A program made the position numbers and the translations under genes. 64,000 nucleotides of DNA from Pseudomonadota bacterium. Its GTDB lineage: Bacteria > Myxococcota_A > Polyangia > Haliangiales > Haliangiaceae. The notes below the pieces were generated by a model, which did no database searches, had not been told where the DNA came from, and saw nothing but the letters and a program-made list of their open reading frames with translations. The stretch covers positions 1 to 64,000 of the forward strand of contig JAKSDA010000436.1 of NCBI GenBank assembly GCA_022360315.1, in the 5' to 3' direction. Shown here one piece after another: positions 17,854 through 26,937 of this stretch; position 1 is the first letter of the stretch, and each line of letters begins with the position of its first letter.

Positions 17854-19884
17854 ATGATGCGTCAAGCTCGAGGAGTGACGAAGAACATTGGACTGCCAGT
17901 AGCGCTGTCCCTGCTCATTGGTTGCGCGGGAAATACCCAGCAAACTCCTGTGCCCAAGCTACCCAGCCAGACATCCAGCCCTGCGCCGGCGGCGCCCCCG
18001 GCGCCTGTTGCGGCTCAGCCGCCTGAACAGCCGAAAAAACCGATCTACGACGCGGTTGAGTTGATCCCGCGCGAGATTCTCATCGGCAATCCCACCCGGG
18101 CTCAGCCCAAGCTGTCGCCCGACGGCAAGCGTCTGGCCTATATCGCTCCCCACGAGGGAGTGCTCAACGTGTGGGTCAGGACCGTGGGGCAGAGCGACGA
18201 CAAGGTTGTCACCAGCGACAAAAAGCGCGGCATTCGGGTCTACTTCTGGGCGCTGAGCGGCAAGAGGATCCTCTATCTTCAGGATAAGGGGGGCGATGAG
18301 AACTTTCACGTCTATGCTGTGCCGGCCGGTGGCGGCGAGGCTGTGGACCTCACTCCGATCGACGGAATTCGGGCTCAGATCGTCGCGGTCGAGCGCAGTC
18401 GGCCCAACGAGATCCTGGTCGGTATCAACGACCGGAATCCGCAGCTGCACGACGTCTATAAGATCAATATCGCAACTGGCCAGCGCCATCTGGTCCAGAA
18501 AAACCATATCAATGCAGTTGGCTGGATCGCCGATCACACGATGCGAGTACGCGTGGCGCAGGTGATCACCCCCGACGGAGGCATAAAGCTATTGCACCGG
18601 TCGGCCGGCCAGAAAACCTGGCAGGAGATTCTCGTCTGGGAAGCCGAGGACCTGTTCACCTCGGGGGGACTGTCCTTCGCCAGGGACAACCGCACCCTGT
18701 ACATTATGTCCACTGCGGGCTCGAACGCCACGGAGTTGCGCGCTCTCGACGTGTGGACCAAAAAACAACAGATCATCGCATCGGACCGGACCGCCGATGT
18801 GCGTGAGATCGTCATCCATCCGACCAACTACAAGATTCAGGCGGTCGGATTCACCCGGGCGAGGACCGAGTGGAAAGTACTCGACCCGGCGATCAAAGAC
18901 GACTTTGCCGCACTGGCCAAGTTGCACGCTGGCGACTTCGACGTGGTCAATCGCGACGACGCCGATAAGACCTGGCTTATCGCGTACACCCAGGACAAGG
19001 GACCGATCGCGTACTATGCCTACGACCGGGCGAAAAAGGCCGGGACGTTTTTGTTCTCGCATCGGCCCGAACTCGAAAATCTGCCACTGGCCGAGATGAA
19101 GCCGGTCAGCTACAAGGCACGCGACGGCCTCACCATTCACGGGTACTTGACCACACCGGTTGGAGTTGACGCCAAAAATCTACCTGCTGTGATATTCCCA
19201 CACGGTGGCCCGTGGTATCGCGACGAGTGGCGATTCCACCCGCTCGTCCAGATCCTGGCCAATCGCGGCTATGCGGTACTGCAGCCCAATTTTCGCGGGT
19301 CGACCGGCTATGGCAAAGAGTTTCTCAACGCGGCCAACCGGGAGTGGGGCGGCAAGATGCAGGACGACATCACCGACGGAACCAAGTGGCTGATCGAGCA
19401 AGGGGTCGCCGACGCCAGCCGCATCTGCATCATGGGCGGCTCGTACGGCGGCTACGCCACGCTCATGGGTCTGGCCAAGGAGCCCGATCTCTACGCCTGC
19501 GGGGTCGACATTGTCGGCGTGGCCAACTTGATCACGTGGATGAAAACCATTCCGCCCTACTGGATCCCATTCCGCCACGTCCTGTACCAGCGCGTCGGCA
19601 ACCCCGAGACCGAGGCCGACTTCCTCAAGTCGCGCTCGCCGGTGTTTTTGGCCGACCGTATCAAGGCCCCGCTTCTGATCGCCCAGGGAGCCAACGATCC
19701 GCGCGTGCCCAAGGCCGAATCGACGCAGATTCGCGATGCGCTACAAAAAGTGGGCCGAGAAGTCCACTACATGGAGTTCGCCGACGAGGGCCACGGCTTT
19801 GCCCGGCCGGAAAATCGGCTCAAGTTTTTGGCTGCAGCCGAGAAATTCCTGGCCGCAAAAATCGGCGGCCGCTACGAAGAGTAG
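17854..19884 (+). CDS. S9 family peptidase (acylaminoacyl-/dipeptidyl-peptidase type), lipoprotein
   Basis: 676 residues. A short signal sequence with lipobox (PVALSLLIGC) indicates lipid anchoring. A Pro/Ala linker follows, then a seven-bladed propeller of TolB/DPP-like repeats (LSPDGKRLAYIAPHEG, VYFWALSGKRILYLQDKGGD), then an alpha/beta-hydrolase domain with the nucleophile in GGSYGGYA (about Ser530), the acid in GANDPRVPK and the His in DEGHGF. It probably cleaves dipeptides or acyl-amino acids from small peptides in the periplasm. The ATG at 17854 follows AAGGAG at 17838; the longer frame from 17755 lacks a credible start. Confidence 0.88.
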   Translation: MMRQARGVTKNIGLPVALSLLIGCAGNTQQTPVPKLPSQTSSPAPAAPPAPVAAQPPEQPKKPIYDAVELIPREILIGNPTRAQPKLSPDGKRLAYIAPHEGVLNVWVRTVGQSDDKVVTSDKKRGIRVYFWALSGKRILYLQDKGGDENFHVYAVPAGGGEAVDLTPIDGIRAQIVAVERSRPNEILVGINDRNPQLHDVYKINIATGQRHLVQKNHINAVGWIADHTMRVRVAQVITPDGGIKLLHRSAGQKTWQEILVWEAEDLFTSGGLSFARDNRTLYIMSTAGSNATELRALDVWTKKQQIIASDRTADVREIVIHPTNYKIQAVGFTRARTEWKVLDPAIKDDFAALAKLHAGDFDVVNRDDADKTWLIAYTQDKGPIAYYAYDRAKKAGTFLFSHRPELENLPLAEMKPVSYKARDGLTIHGYLTTPVGVDAKNLPAVIFPHGGPWYRDEWRFHPLVQILANRGYAVLQPNFRGSTGYGKEFLNAANREWGGKMQDDITDGTKWLIEQGVADASRICIMGGSYGGYATLMGLAKEPDLYACGVDIVGVANLITWMKTIPPYWIPFRHVLYQRVGNPETEADFLKSRSPVFLADRIKAPLLIAQGANDPRVPKAESTQIRDALQKVGREVHYMEFADEGHGFARPENRLKFLAAAEKFLAAKIGGRYEE

Positions 19885-19933
19885 CCTGAAGCGCGACCGG
19901 GCCGATCCCCCCAGGGGCACTGATCGGAGCTGA

Positions 19934-21223
19934 TTACAACGTTGGCGCGATGTCAAATGTGATCTGCTCGTCGGCCCGGCGCAGTACCTCTGTCACACCT
20001 GCCGAATCGTCACCTCTGGCGAAGACAAAGCCCATATAGGTATGACCCTCGGGCAGTGGCACGACGAGGTCGCCGGGACGTGCGGTGATCGCGATATCGC
20101 AGACACCGGGCAGGGATCGGACCGATTCTATTCCCCGGATCTCGCGCAGCACGCCGTGTTTGGGCACCGGCAACATGAGCACGCCGGCGGCTTGGCCAGA
20201 GCCCAGGCGACTGCGTACTAGGGCCGCTTTTTGCGCGACATCGTGCCCCACTGCATGGTCCAGAATGAGCTCTTCGAGCGCGATCCCCGTGGCAAAACGA
20301 AGAGTCCGGTTACACAGTCCGCCGATCGAGCGCGCGGCCAGCTCGAGCACGACGGGGCCGTTCTCGGCGAGCCGCAACTCGGCGTGTAGGGGACCGTTTT
20401 TCAGCCCAATGGCTCGGGCCACCGCGGCCACAGCTGCGGTGATTGCGGGTTTCCCACAGCGCGGCTCGTCACCCCTGGTGACGTGGGGGGCGACATAGAT
20501 GGTCTCGGCAAAGAACGGCCCATCGAGTGGATCTGGCTTGTCGAAAATGACCAGTTCGTGCAGCTCGCCTGCCTCCAGGATGCCTTCAAACGCCACTTCG
20601 CGTCCGGGGATGTATGACTCGACGAGAACCATCCGGGCGGCCTCATCATCGATCGCGGCGACTTCGGGATCGCCGAGCAGTGCGCTGATCCGGATCCACC
20701 GGTCGGCCAGGGTGTCCGGATCATCGGCGCGCATGACCCCTCGGCTGGCCGAGAGGTGGAGCGGCTTGACCACTACAGGATAGGCCATGCCCTGTTGGGC
20801 CAGTTCTTCGGCGACCCGGGCCGGATGAGTCGTCCGCAAAAGAGCGCAAAACGACGGATGGGGCAGACCGGCCGCGCGTATCTGGTGGCGAAACTGGAGC
20901 TTATTTCCGGACCTCACGGCCGCTTCGACCGGACTTCCCGGGAGATCGAGCAGCGTTGCAGCGCGGGCCGCGATCACCGCGGTGATCTCATCGGTCGGCA
21001 CGATGCCGTGAAGCGGTCGGTGGCGCGCGCTTTCGGCGATCGCGGCCGCGGCTCGATCGGGATCGCGAAAATCGACAGACAGGGCTCCCTGGGGCCAGGT
21101 CTCGGCGAGCACGTGACACCGGTCGGTGGCCAGGGCGAGTTCGATACCCAGGCGATGGGCTGCGGCAACAAAATCATCGGTTTGATACGCCCGCGTGGAA
21201 GCCAAGAACATGACACGCTTCAT
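19934..21223 (-). CDS. ATP-grasp family ligase (carboxylate-amine ligase)
   Basis: 429 residues. It has an N-terminal preATP-grasp Rossmann-like part (VMFLASTRAYQTDDFVAAAH), an ATP-grasp core with YPVVVKPLHLSASRGVMRAD near 150 and VLVESYIPGREVAFEGILE near 205, and the metal-binding segment PLHAELRLAENGPVVLELAA near 285 followed by RSIGGLCNR. This architecture is typical of biotin-carboxylase-like enzymes that join amino acids or peptides (L-amino acid ligases) and of pyruvate/propionate-type carboxylating relatives. The substrate cannot be told. It is divergent from a PLP-dependent enzyme at 21461, possibly in the same small-molecule pathway. Confidence 0.8.
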   Translation of the reverse strand: MKRVMFLASTRAYQTDDFVAAAHRLGIELALATDRCHVLAETWPQGALSVDFRDPDRAAAAIAESARHRPLHGIVPTDEITAVIAARAATLLDLPGSPVEAAVRSGNKLQFRHQIRAAGLPHPSFCALLRTTHPARVAEELAQQGMAYPVVVKPLHLSASRGVMRADDPDTLADRWIRISALLGDPEVAAIDDEAARMVLVESYIPGREVAFEGILEAGELHELVIFDKPDPLDGPFFAETIYVAPHVTRGDEPRCGKPAITAAVAAVARAIGLKNGPLHAELRLAENGPVVLELAARSIGGLCNRTLRFATGIALEELILDHAVGHDVAQKAALVRSRLGSGQAAGVLMLPVPKHGVLREIRGIESVRSLPGVCDIAITARPGDLVVPLPEGHTYMGFVFARGDDSAGVTEVLRRADEQITFDIAPTL

Positions 21224-21332
21224 CACTCCACGTCCCGTGTAGCCAACATCGGCGGCCATTGTACACCCACACACGATCGCGTTGGAAAACCGGCAATGTG
21301 ATCGCGTGCGGCCCGACCGCTTCGCACCCGGT

Positions 21333-21352
21333 TAATGCGTTTCTGTTTAATG
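21333..21352 (+). repeat. 20-mer shared with 47604-47623
   Basis: TAATGCGTTTCTGTTTAATG matches the segment at 47604-47623 in 19 of 20 positions. TTAATGCGTTTC also repeats internally here at about 17-bp spacing. It sits in the divergent region between the ATP-grasp and PLP-enzyme genes. The function is unknown. Confidence 0.45.
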
Positions 21353-21460
21353 CGTTTCCGTCTGGCCCAGATCGGCCGGGATTATTGATCCGGGCCAGGC
21401 TGTGCCTCCTTGCAGCGTGCGGGAACTCGCAGTGCAGCCCCGCCTCTGTGCGGTACACTG

Positions 21461-22624
21461 ATGACGCCCATGCTTTCTCTCGACGACGTTGCTCTGTTCC
21501 GGCATTTTCCCGGACTGCGCAGCGGCCTGCCGTGGGTTCGCCTCGGCTACTGGCCGACGCCGGTCGAGCCCATTTTTGGGCTTCCCGGCGCCCGTGTTCC
21601 GGTCTATGTCAAGCGCGACGACCGGTCGAGCCCACGCTACGGTGGCAACAAGGTGCGCACACTGGAAAGTATCCTGGGCCGGGCCATCGAGTTCGGCGCT
21701 GAACGGGTTTGGGCCACGGGAGCCTACGGTTCCAATCACGCCACCGCCACGGTCATGCACGCCGGTGCAGCCGACCTCGACGCCGGGGTCGCTCTGTTTC
21801 CGCAGCTGCCCAGCTCCCCGGCGCGGGCCAATCTGTCGGCAATTCTGGCCGCCCGAGTGCCGGTCGAGACCATGCGCAGCGTGGTCGAATTGCCCTGGGT
21901 AATGGCGAGATTGCACCGCCAGGAGCCGGGCGATTTTGTCATGCCGCCCGGCGCGGCGTCGCCGCGGGGTGCCCTCGGTGCGGTGTCGGCCGGGTTGGAG
22001 TTGGCCGAACAGATCGCCGGCGGCGAGTGCCCGGCGCCAGCTCGGATCGTGCTCGCTGTCGGAAGTACCTGCACGACAGCAGGTCTTCTGGTCGGTCTAC
22101 ACCTCGCCGGCGCGCTGGGTATAGGATTTGGCCGGACAGCACCGGTTCCCCGGGTTACCGCGGTGCGAGTCACCCCCTGGCCAGTGACCAGCCGACTGCG
22201 AATCGCCCACCTGGCCCGGCGCACAGCCCAGTACACCGCTCGCTTGACCGGGGTGCAACTGCCTTCGCTGGCCCGTCTTTACGCGACGCTCACGGTCGAT
22301 CGCCGATATCTCGGCAGTGGCTACGGTCGAACTACTGCCGCGGGGTGGCGTGCGATACATGCGTTCAAACGGTCTCACGGGCCGCCGCTCGATGTGGTTT
22401 ATTCGGCCAAATCAGGAGCCGCGCTGCTCGACTTCGCTCGCTCGAGTCGGCGTGGACCGCTGCTCTTCTGGGCGACCAAGTCCTCGGCCCCGCTGCCCCA
22501 GGCGGGAGATCCAGAACTCGCCGCAGCACCGCAACCGCTTCGCGACTGGCTGCTCGGTCCCGGCTATTTGGACTTCACGTCATCGGCTGCCGGTTCGGCC
22601 GCCACGTCGGCCTTTCCCTTGTAG
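21461..22624 (+). CDS. PLP-dependent enzyme, ACC deaminase/D-cysteine desulfhydrase family
   Basis: 387 residues of fold-type II PLP enzyme. The cofactor Lys is in SPRYGGNKVRTLE near residue 65, followed by GAYGSNHATATVMHA near 92, MPPGAASPRGALGAVSAGLE (substrate/phosphate loop) near 165 and GSTCTTAGLLVGLHLAG near 205. Members deaminate 1-aminocyclopropane-1-carboxylate or D-cysteine; which substrate applies here cannot be told. The ATG at 21461 (MTPML) is chosen over 21410. The last 60 bases overlap the end of the convergent anti-sigma-like gene. Confidence 0.82.
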   Translation: MTPMLSLDDVALFRHFPGLRSGLPWVRLGYWPTPVEPIFGLPGARVPVYVKRDDRSSPRYGGNKVRTLESILGRAIEFGAERVWATGAYGSNHATATVMHAGAADLDAGVALFPQLPSSPARANLSAILAARVPVETMRSVVELPWVMARLHRQEPGDFVMPPGAASPRGALGAVSAGLELAEQIAGGECPAPARIVLAVGSTCTTAGLLVGLHLAGALGIGFGRTAPVPRVTAVRVTPWPVTSRLRIAHLARRTAQYTARLTGVQLPSLARLYATLTVDRRYLGSGYGRTTAAGWRAIHAFKRSHGPPLDVVYSAKSGAALLDFARSSRRGPLLFWATKSSAPLPQAGDPELAAAPQPLRDWLLGPGYLDFTSSAAGSAATSAFPL

Positions 22625-23976
22625 CTTTTTCTGGCTCGTCTGGCGGCGCGCAGGCGCTGCTCTTTGAGCACGTCGGATCGGCAACGGGCGAGGTCTTTGG
22701 AGCTTTGCACGTAACGGCGGTAGTAACTGGGATCTCGATCCAGGATATCGTTGGCGATCTGCGCAGCCTCGGTGCATCGTTTTGCCCGAACTGCTCGCGA
22801 CAGCTTGCGGCTCTGCGCGCGGCCCCAGCGCTCGGCGCGTTGGCTGCGCGACTTGTCGGCCGACTTGCTGACTGACCGCTTGGCCCGGGGGTGGTACACG
22901 ACGGCGCCATCATGGTCGGGTTGCGCAGTGGTTTCGGCCGGGGCGGGCGCCACGCCCGAGGCCACTTCCCCGGGTGCCAAAGTCCGGTCAGTGCGGCGCT
23001 CTTGTGACACTTGCCGGGGCTTGCGTCTGGTCTCGGCTGTCCTTGGCCGGGTTGACTCCGGTCGGGGAGTCAACCCGGGTTTGGACAGTGATTCTGACCA
23101 TTGCCGTTCGGCCCTGGGCTTTTCCAGCGCCTCGCTGGCCGAACTCGGTGCTTCGGCCTCGGCGCCATACTCTTCTCCGTCGCTATCCTCCTCTGTCTCG
23201 ACAGGAGCATCCGCTTCCAAAAGGAAGTCATCCGCGGCCGCAGGTGCGTCGCGTCTGTTTTTGGCAGGCGCGGAACGCGGTCGTTTTTTTGCTCCTGCCT
23301 TCAGAGATCCAGTGGCAGATCGAGAACGGGATTTCCGTGCCGGCGGCGCGATTTGCGAGTCTGGCCGTGAATTCTGCTCCGGTAGTTGCTTGAGCGACCG
23401 CTCGACGGTATCGACAGAAATACCCGGCTCGGAATTGGCTCGCGACTCGTCCAGGATTCGGGCTCTGCGGAAGCCATCACCGGCCGGGGTATCGGACGGT
23501 GTAGGAGGACGCCTGTCAACCGCTGCAGGGGCCGATGAAGCGGCTTTTTTTTCGGCGTGAACACGCTCGCCTTGCGCATTGTGGGGCTCCTCGGCTTTAT
23601 CGACTCCTCGGAAGAATAGAGTTCCAGCAACACCTGCGACAAGGACCAGGGTAGCGATAGCGGTGGCGGCGGGATGGGCCAACATGGGCTGGAACAGGGC
23701 GAGCAGCCGAGACCAGGGCCCGGCCTGTCGATCATTGGCATCTGCTCTGGGAGCGTGCCTTGCAGCTTCGTGCAGGAGGATCGCCGACAGTGACGGCGGT
23801 GGTTCTTCGTCGGGCAGGGCGCGCAGGGCCGCGCGGGTACTGTTCAGCGCGTCGACCTCGGCGTGACAGTTGGCGCACCCGGTGAGGTGTTGGTCAAACT
23901 CCGCTCGTCGGTCTGGCTCCAGCTCGTCGTAGAGCCAGTCCATCATCAGCGCATTGATGTCGTTACAGCTAGACAT
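22564..23976 (-). CDS. Membrane anti-sigma-factor-like protein with long low-complexity tail
   Basis: 470 residues. The N-terminal zf-HC2 module has the zinc motif HxxxCxxC (H30, C34, C37 in HLTGCANCH), then a single membrane helix near 102-124 (TAIATLVLVAGVAGTLFF). About 300 residues of Ser/Ala/Glu/Arg-rich low complexity follow, ending in a basic helical segment with SYYRRYVQSSKDLARCRSDV. The domain order fits a transmembrane anti-sigma factor with an extended periplasmic part. No ECF sigma gene is adjacent: the upstream neighbour is pyrB 293 bp away. The C-terminus overlaps the convergent PLP-enzyme gene by about 61 bp. Confidence 0.75.
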   Translation of the reverse strand: MSSCNDINALMMDWLYDELEPDRRAEFDQHLTGCANCHAEVDALNSTRAALRALPDEEPPPSLSAILLHEAARHAPRADANDRQAGPWSRLLALFQPMLAHPAATAIATLVLVAGVAGTLFFRGVDKAEEPHNAQGERVHAEKKAASSAPAAVDRRPPTPSDTPAGDGFRRARILDESRANSEPGISVDTVERSLKQLPEQNSRPDSQIAPPARKSRSRSATGSLKAGAKKRPRSAPAKNRRDAPAAADDFLLEADAPVETEEDSDGEEYGAEAEAPSSASEALEKPRAERQWSESLSKPGLTPRPESTRPRTAETRRKPRQVSQERRTDRTLAPGEVASGVAPAPAETTAQPDHDGAVVYHPRAKRSVSKSADKSRSQRAERWGRAQSRKLSRAVRAKRCTEAAQIANDILDRDPSYYRRYVQSSKDLARCRSDVLKEQRLRAARRARKSYKGKADVAAEPAADDVKSK

Positions 23977-24269
23977 GGGCGAACCCGTGTTCTCTCGTGG
24001 TAATAGTAGCCCTCTTGGACCGCCGCTGCGAATCGTGTCTGCTCGCCAGCTGGCTGCGGTCTCCGTCGACCATCAGTAGCCGTCTCTAAGTTGCCCAAAT
24101 AAAGCGTGTTCTCGACCCAACAATCGACAACTCTCGGCCGGCTGTACAAAGGCTGGAGCACCGTTTCTCCGTGTTTTTTGTTGCACGCTCCAACCGGGGC
24201 AATGGTCTATCGAGCCTGCTGCCGCGGTTCCTGCAAGTATTTGTCCCAGGCGCCCTGGCACGATCGTCC

Positions 24270-25253
24270 TCACGCCAACGCGTCGCTGCGGAGGCCACCT
24301 CCCAGGAGATACAAGACCGCCATGCGGACCGCGACGCCGTAGGTCACCTGGTCGAGGATCACCGAGCGCTCGCCGTCGGCTACCTCGGGCATCATCTCGA
24401 CGCCGCGATTGATCGGCCCGGGGTGCATGACGATGGCATCGGGCCTGGCCCGGTCGAGGGTGTTGGTAGAGAGACCAAAATATCGCGAATATTCTCGCGT
24501 ATTGGGAAAACGCGGCAGTTCCCCGGCCATGCGTTCGTTCTGGATGCGCAGCATCATGACCACGTCGGCGCCGTCGAGGGCGTCTTCGAGGCGGCGAAAC
24601 ACAGCCACGTGTTCGCGCGTGAGATCGCCGCCAATGGCCTCGATGCCCCGCGGAATGAGCGTGGCCGGGGCGCACAGCCGGACCTGCGCCCCCAACTTGC
24701 TCAGGGCCAGGATGTTGGAGCGCGCTACCCGCGAGTGGTCGATATCACCCACGATGGCCACTTGAAGCCCCTCGATGCGGCCCTTGTGGCGCCGGATGGT
24801 GGCACAGTCGAGAAGCGCCTGAGTTGGGTGCTCGTGGGTTCCGTCGCCGGCGTTGATCACCGCCGCATCGACGTAGCGGGCAATCATCGTGGGTCCGCCG
24901 GCGGCGCCATGCCGCAAAACAATGACATCGGGGCTCATGGCCATTAGATTGCGAGCCGTATCGAGCATGCTCTCGCCCTTCTTGGTCGACGAGCCCGAAC
25001 CCGAAATGTTGATGGTGTCAGCACTCATGCGCTTGCCCGCGATCTCGAACGACACGCGGGTGCGGGTGGAGTTCTCCAGAAACACGTTCAGCACAGTGCG
25101 CCCGCGCAGCGTGGGAACTTTTTTGATCGCCCGGTCGCCTATCTCCAGAAAGGTGTCGGCCAGATCGAGAATGTGCAGAATGTCGATGGCCTCGAGGTGT
25201 GCGATTCCAAGCAGATGGCGGTGTGGGAATGCCCGCTTTGGTGAATCGTTCAT
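24270..25253 (-). CDS. pyrB: Aspartate carbamoyltransferase, catalytic subunit
   Basis: 327 residues, normal length. The carbamoyl-phosphate site NSTRTRVSFEIAGKRM is near 60, followed by KKGESMLDTARNL near 91, HGAAGG near 114, HPTQALLD near 142 and HPGPINRGVEM near 275. It makes N-carbamoyl-aspartate, the committed step of pyrimidine synthesis. The start overlaps the pyrR stop (ATGA), so the pair is coupled. No pyrC follows; the next gene on this strand is the anti-sigma-like protein. No pyrI regulatory subunit is seen. Confidence 0.96.
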   Translation of the reverse strand: MNDSPKRAFPHRHLLGIAHLEAIDILHILDLADTFLEIGDRAIKKVPTLRGRTVLNVFLENSTRTRVSFEIAGKRMSADTINISGSGSSTKKGESMLDTARNLMAMSPDVIVLRHGAAGGPTMIARYVDAAVINAGDGTHEHPTQALLDCATIRRHKGRIEGLQVAIVGDIDHSRVARSNILALSKLGAQVRLCAPATLIPRGIEAIGGDLTREHVAVFRRLEDALDGADVVMMLRIQNERMAGELPRFPNTREYSRYFGLSTNTLDRARPDAIVMHPGPINRGVEMMPEVADGERSVILDQVTYGVAVRMAVLYLLGGGLRSDALA

Positions 25254-25870
25254 GCGTCTCGGCTCCTCAGCACGATTCGATCACTCTCACCGGTCTCGAC
25301 CAGCAAGACCTTGACTGATTCATCGGGTGTCGTCTCTACGACCAGGCCGACATAATCGGCGCGAACGGGCAACTCGCGCAGTCCGCGGTCGACCAGAACG
25401 GCGAGTTGCACAGCCCTGGGGCGGCCATAGTCCATGAGCGCGTCGAGAGCAGCCCGCACTGTACGACCGGTGTACAGGACATCGTCGATCAGCACGATTG
25501 GCATACCGGCCACTTCGAACGGAAGCTCGGTGGGACCGATCACCGGCTTGGGCAGGCCTTCGAACACATCGTCGCGGTAGAGACTGATGTCGATGGCCCC
25601 CACGGGGGGTAACTCGCCCTCGATCTCGCCGATCAGCCGCTGCAGTCGCTCTGCCAGGTACAGACCGCCAGTGCGAATACCGACCAGGGCGATTGCCGAG
25701 GCGCCGCCATTGCGCTCGACGATCTCGTTTGCGATGCGCCGGAGCATGCGGGTCACGGCCGCGCGATCGGCCAGAACACGCCGCTCGACCAGGGCATCTG
25801 GCCGGTTGGCCGGCGCGGTGCCCGGCCGCGCGGGAGAATCTGCGGGAGGATGGCGTCGCTTGTCTTGCAC
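25250..25870 (-). CDS. pyrR: PyrR bifunctional regulator/uracil phosphoribosyltransferase
   Basis: 206 residues. It shows the PRTase fold: IALVGIRTGGLYLAERLQRL near 60 and the PRPP loop VLIDDVLYTGRTVRAALDAL near 123. DISLYRDD near 93 and YVGLVVETTPDE near 178 are PyrR signatures. In Bacillus-type organisms PyrR attenuates pyr mRNA in response to UMP; in this Gram-negative context it may act mainly as an enzyme or on its own leader. I did not find a clear leader hairpin upstream of 25870. The N-terminal 25 residues are a Pro-rich extension. Confidence 0.93.
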   Translation of the reverse strand: MQDKRRHPPADSPARPGTAPANRPDALVERRVLADRAAVTRMLRRIANEIVERNGGASAIALVGIRTGGLYLAERLQRLIGEIEGELPPVGAIDISLYRDDVFEGLPKPVIGPTELPFEVAGMPIVLIDDVLYTGRTVRAALDALMDYGRPRAVQLAVLVDRGLRELPVRADYVGLVVETTPDESVKVLLVETGESDRIVLRSRDA

Positions 25871-26018
25871 GAGTGAGCGTCCTAGCGAATCGGCTCGCTC
25901 CGGTCAAGGACGTCCGGCCAAATGCAAAGCGATTCCACGGGAAGTACAGCGCGAGGCTCCGGATGATCACGATCACGGCGCAGATTGCGGTATGGTTAGC
26001 TCAGGTACGTGTGTGTGA

Positions 26019-26885
26019 ATGAGTACCCAGTATCGCGTCGGTCAGATCATTAACGGGCAGTATGAGGTGCGCTCCCTGATCGGTCGCGGAGCGATGGCCG
26101 ATGTGTACCTTGCCTACGATCACCGGCTAGCCAGCGAAGTCGCGGTCAAGGTCCTGCGGCAGTCGGTCGCCCGCAATCCCGAGTTTGTGCAGCGCTTCCG
26201 GCGCGAGGCCCGCGTCCAGGAAATGGTCCGGCACCCCAATGTGGCCAAACTCTACAGCGACGGGATCACCAATGCAGCCGAGCCCTATCTGGTATTCGAA
26301 CTGCTGCGGGGCCAAACCCTGCGCTCTGTGCTGCGCAAAGAACGCCAGGTACCACTGCGCAGGGCGGTGAACTACTGCAACCAGGCTCTGCAGGGTCTGG
26401 CTGCAGTCCACACCCTGGGCATCCATCACCGAGACCTCAAACCGGCGAATCTTATGCTCGAACCGGGTTCTGGCCCGGCCGAGCACGGCGCCGGCGATCG
26501 CGTCGTACTCATCGATTTTGGATTTGCCTCGCTCGAGGGCAGCCGCAAGCTCACCCGGCAGGGCTACGTGGTTGGGAGCCTCAGCTACATGGCGCCCGAA
26601 CGGTTGCGCGACGAACCGTGCGAGGCCCCGGCCGAGATCTACTCGATGGGCGTCATCCTCTACGAACTGCTGGTCGGACGGACGCCCTTTGTCGCCCAGA
26701 ACGACCGCGAACTCATCCATGCCCACCTATCCGAGCTGCCCCCCCTGCCCAGCGAGGTTGCACCAGAGTGCGGTATCCCTGCGGAACTGGAGGATTTACT
26801 GCTGAGCTGCCTGGCCAAGGAGCCGGGCGAGCGGCCCCAGTCGGCATTGGAGCTGAGCCAGGCGCTGGACCGAGAGCTCGCATGA
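26019..26885 (+). CDS. Serine/threonine protein kinase (kinase domain only)
   Basis: 288 residues, essentially a bare Hanks-type kinase domain with no membrane or sensory part. The Gly loop is IGRGAMADVY (21-30), the VAVK Lys is at 44, the catalytic loop HRDLKPAN is near 137, the DFG segment is IDFGFAS near 166, and the APE motif is MAPERL near 192. All catalytic residues are present. It is probably a soluble signalling kinase of the kind abundant in myxobacteria. It is followed after 50 bp by the CNNM/CorC-type gene on the same strand. Confidence 0.93.
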   Translation: MSTQYRVGQIINGQYEVRSLIGRGAMADVYLAYDHRLASEVAVKVLRQSVARNPEFVQRFRREARVQEMVRHPNVAKLYSDGITNAAEPYLVFELLRGQTLRSVLRKERQVPLRRAVNYCNQALQGLAAVHTLGIHHRDLKPANLMLEPGSGPAEHGAGDRVVLIDFGFASLEGSRKLTRQGYVVGSLSYMAPERLRDEPCEAPAEIYSMGVILYELLVGRTPFVAQNDRELIHAHLSELPPLPSEVAPECGIPAELEDLLLSCLAKEPGERPQSALELSQALDRELA

Positions 26886-26937
26886 GCCCGTGCCGGCAAT
26901 CCTACCGCCGCCGCACATCGCGTACAATTACACTGCA

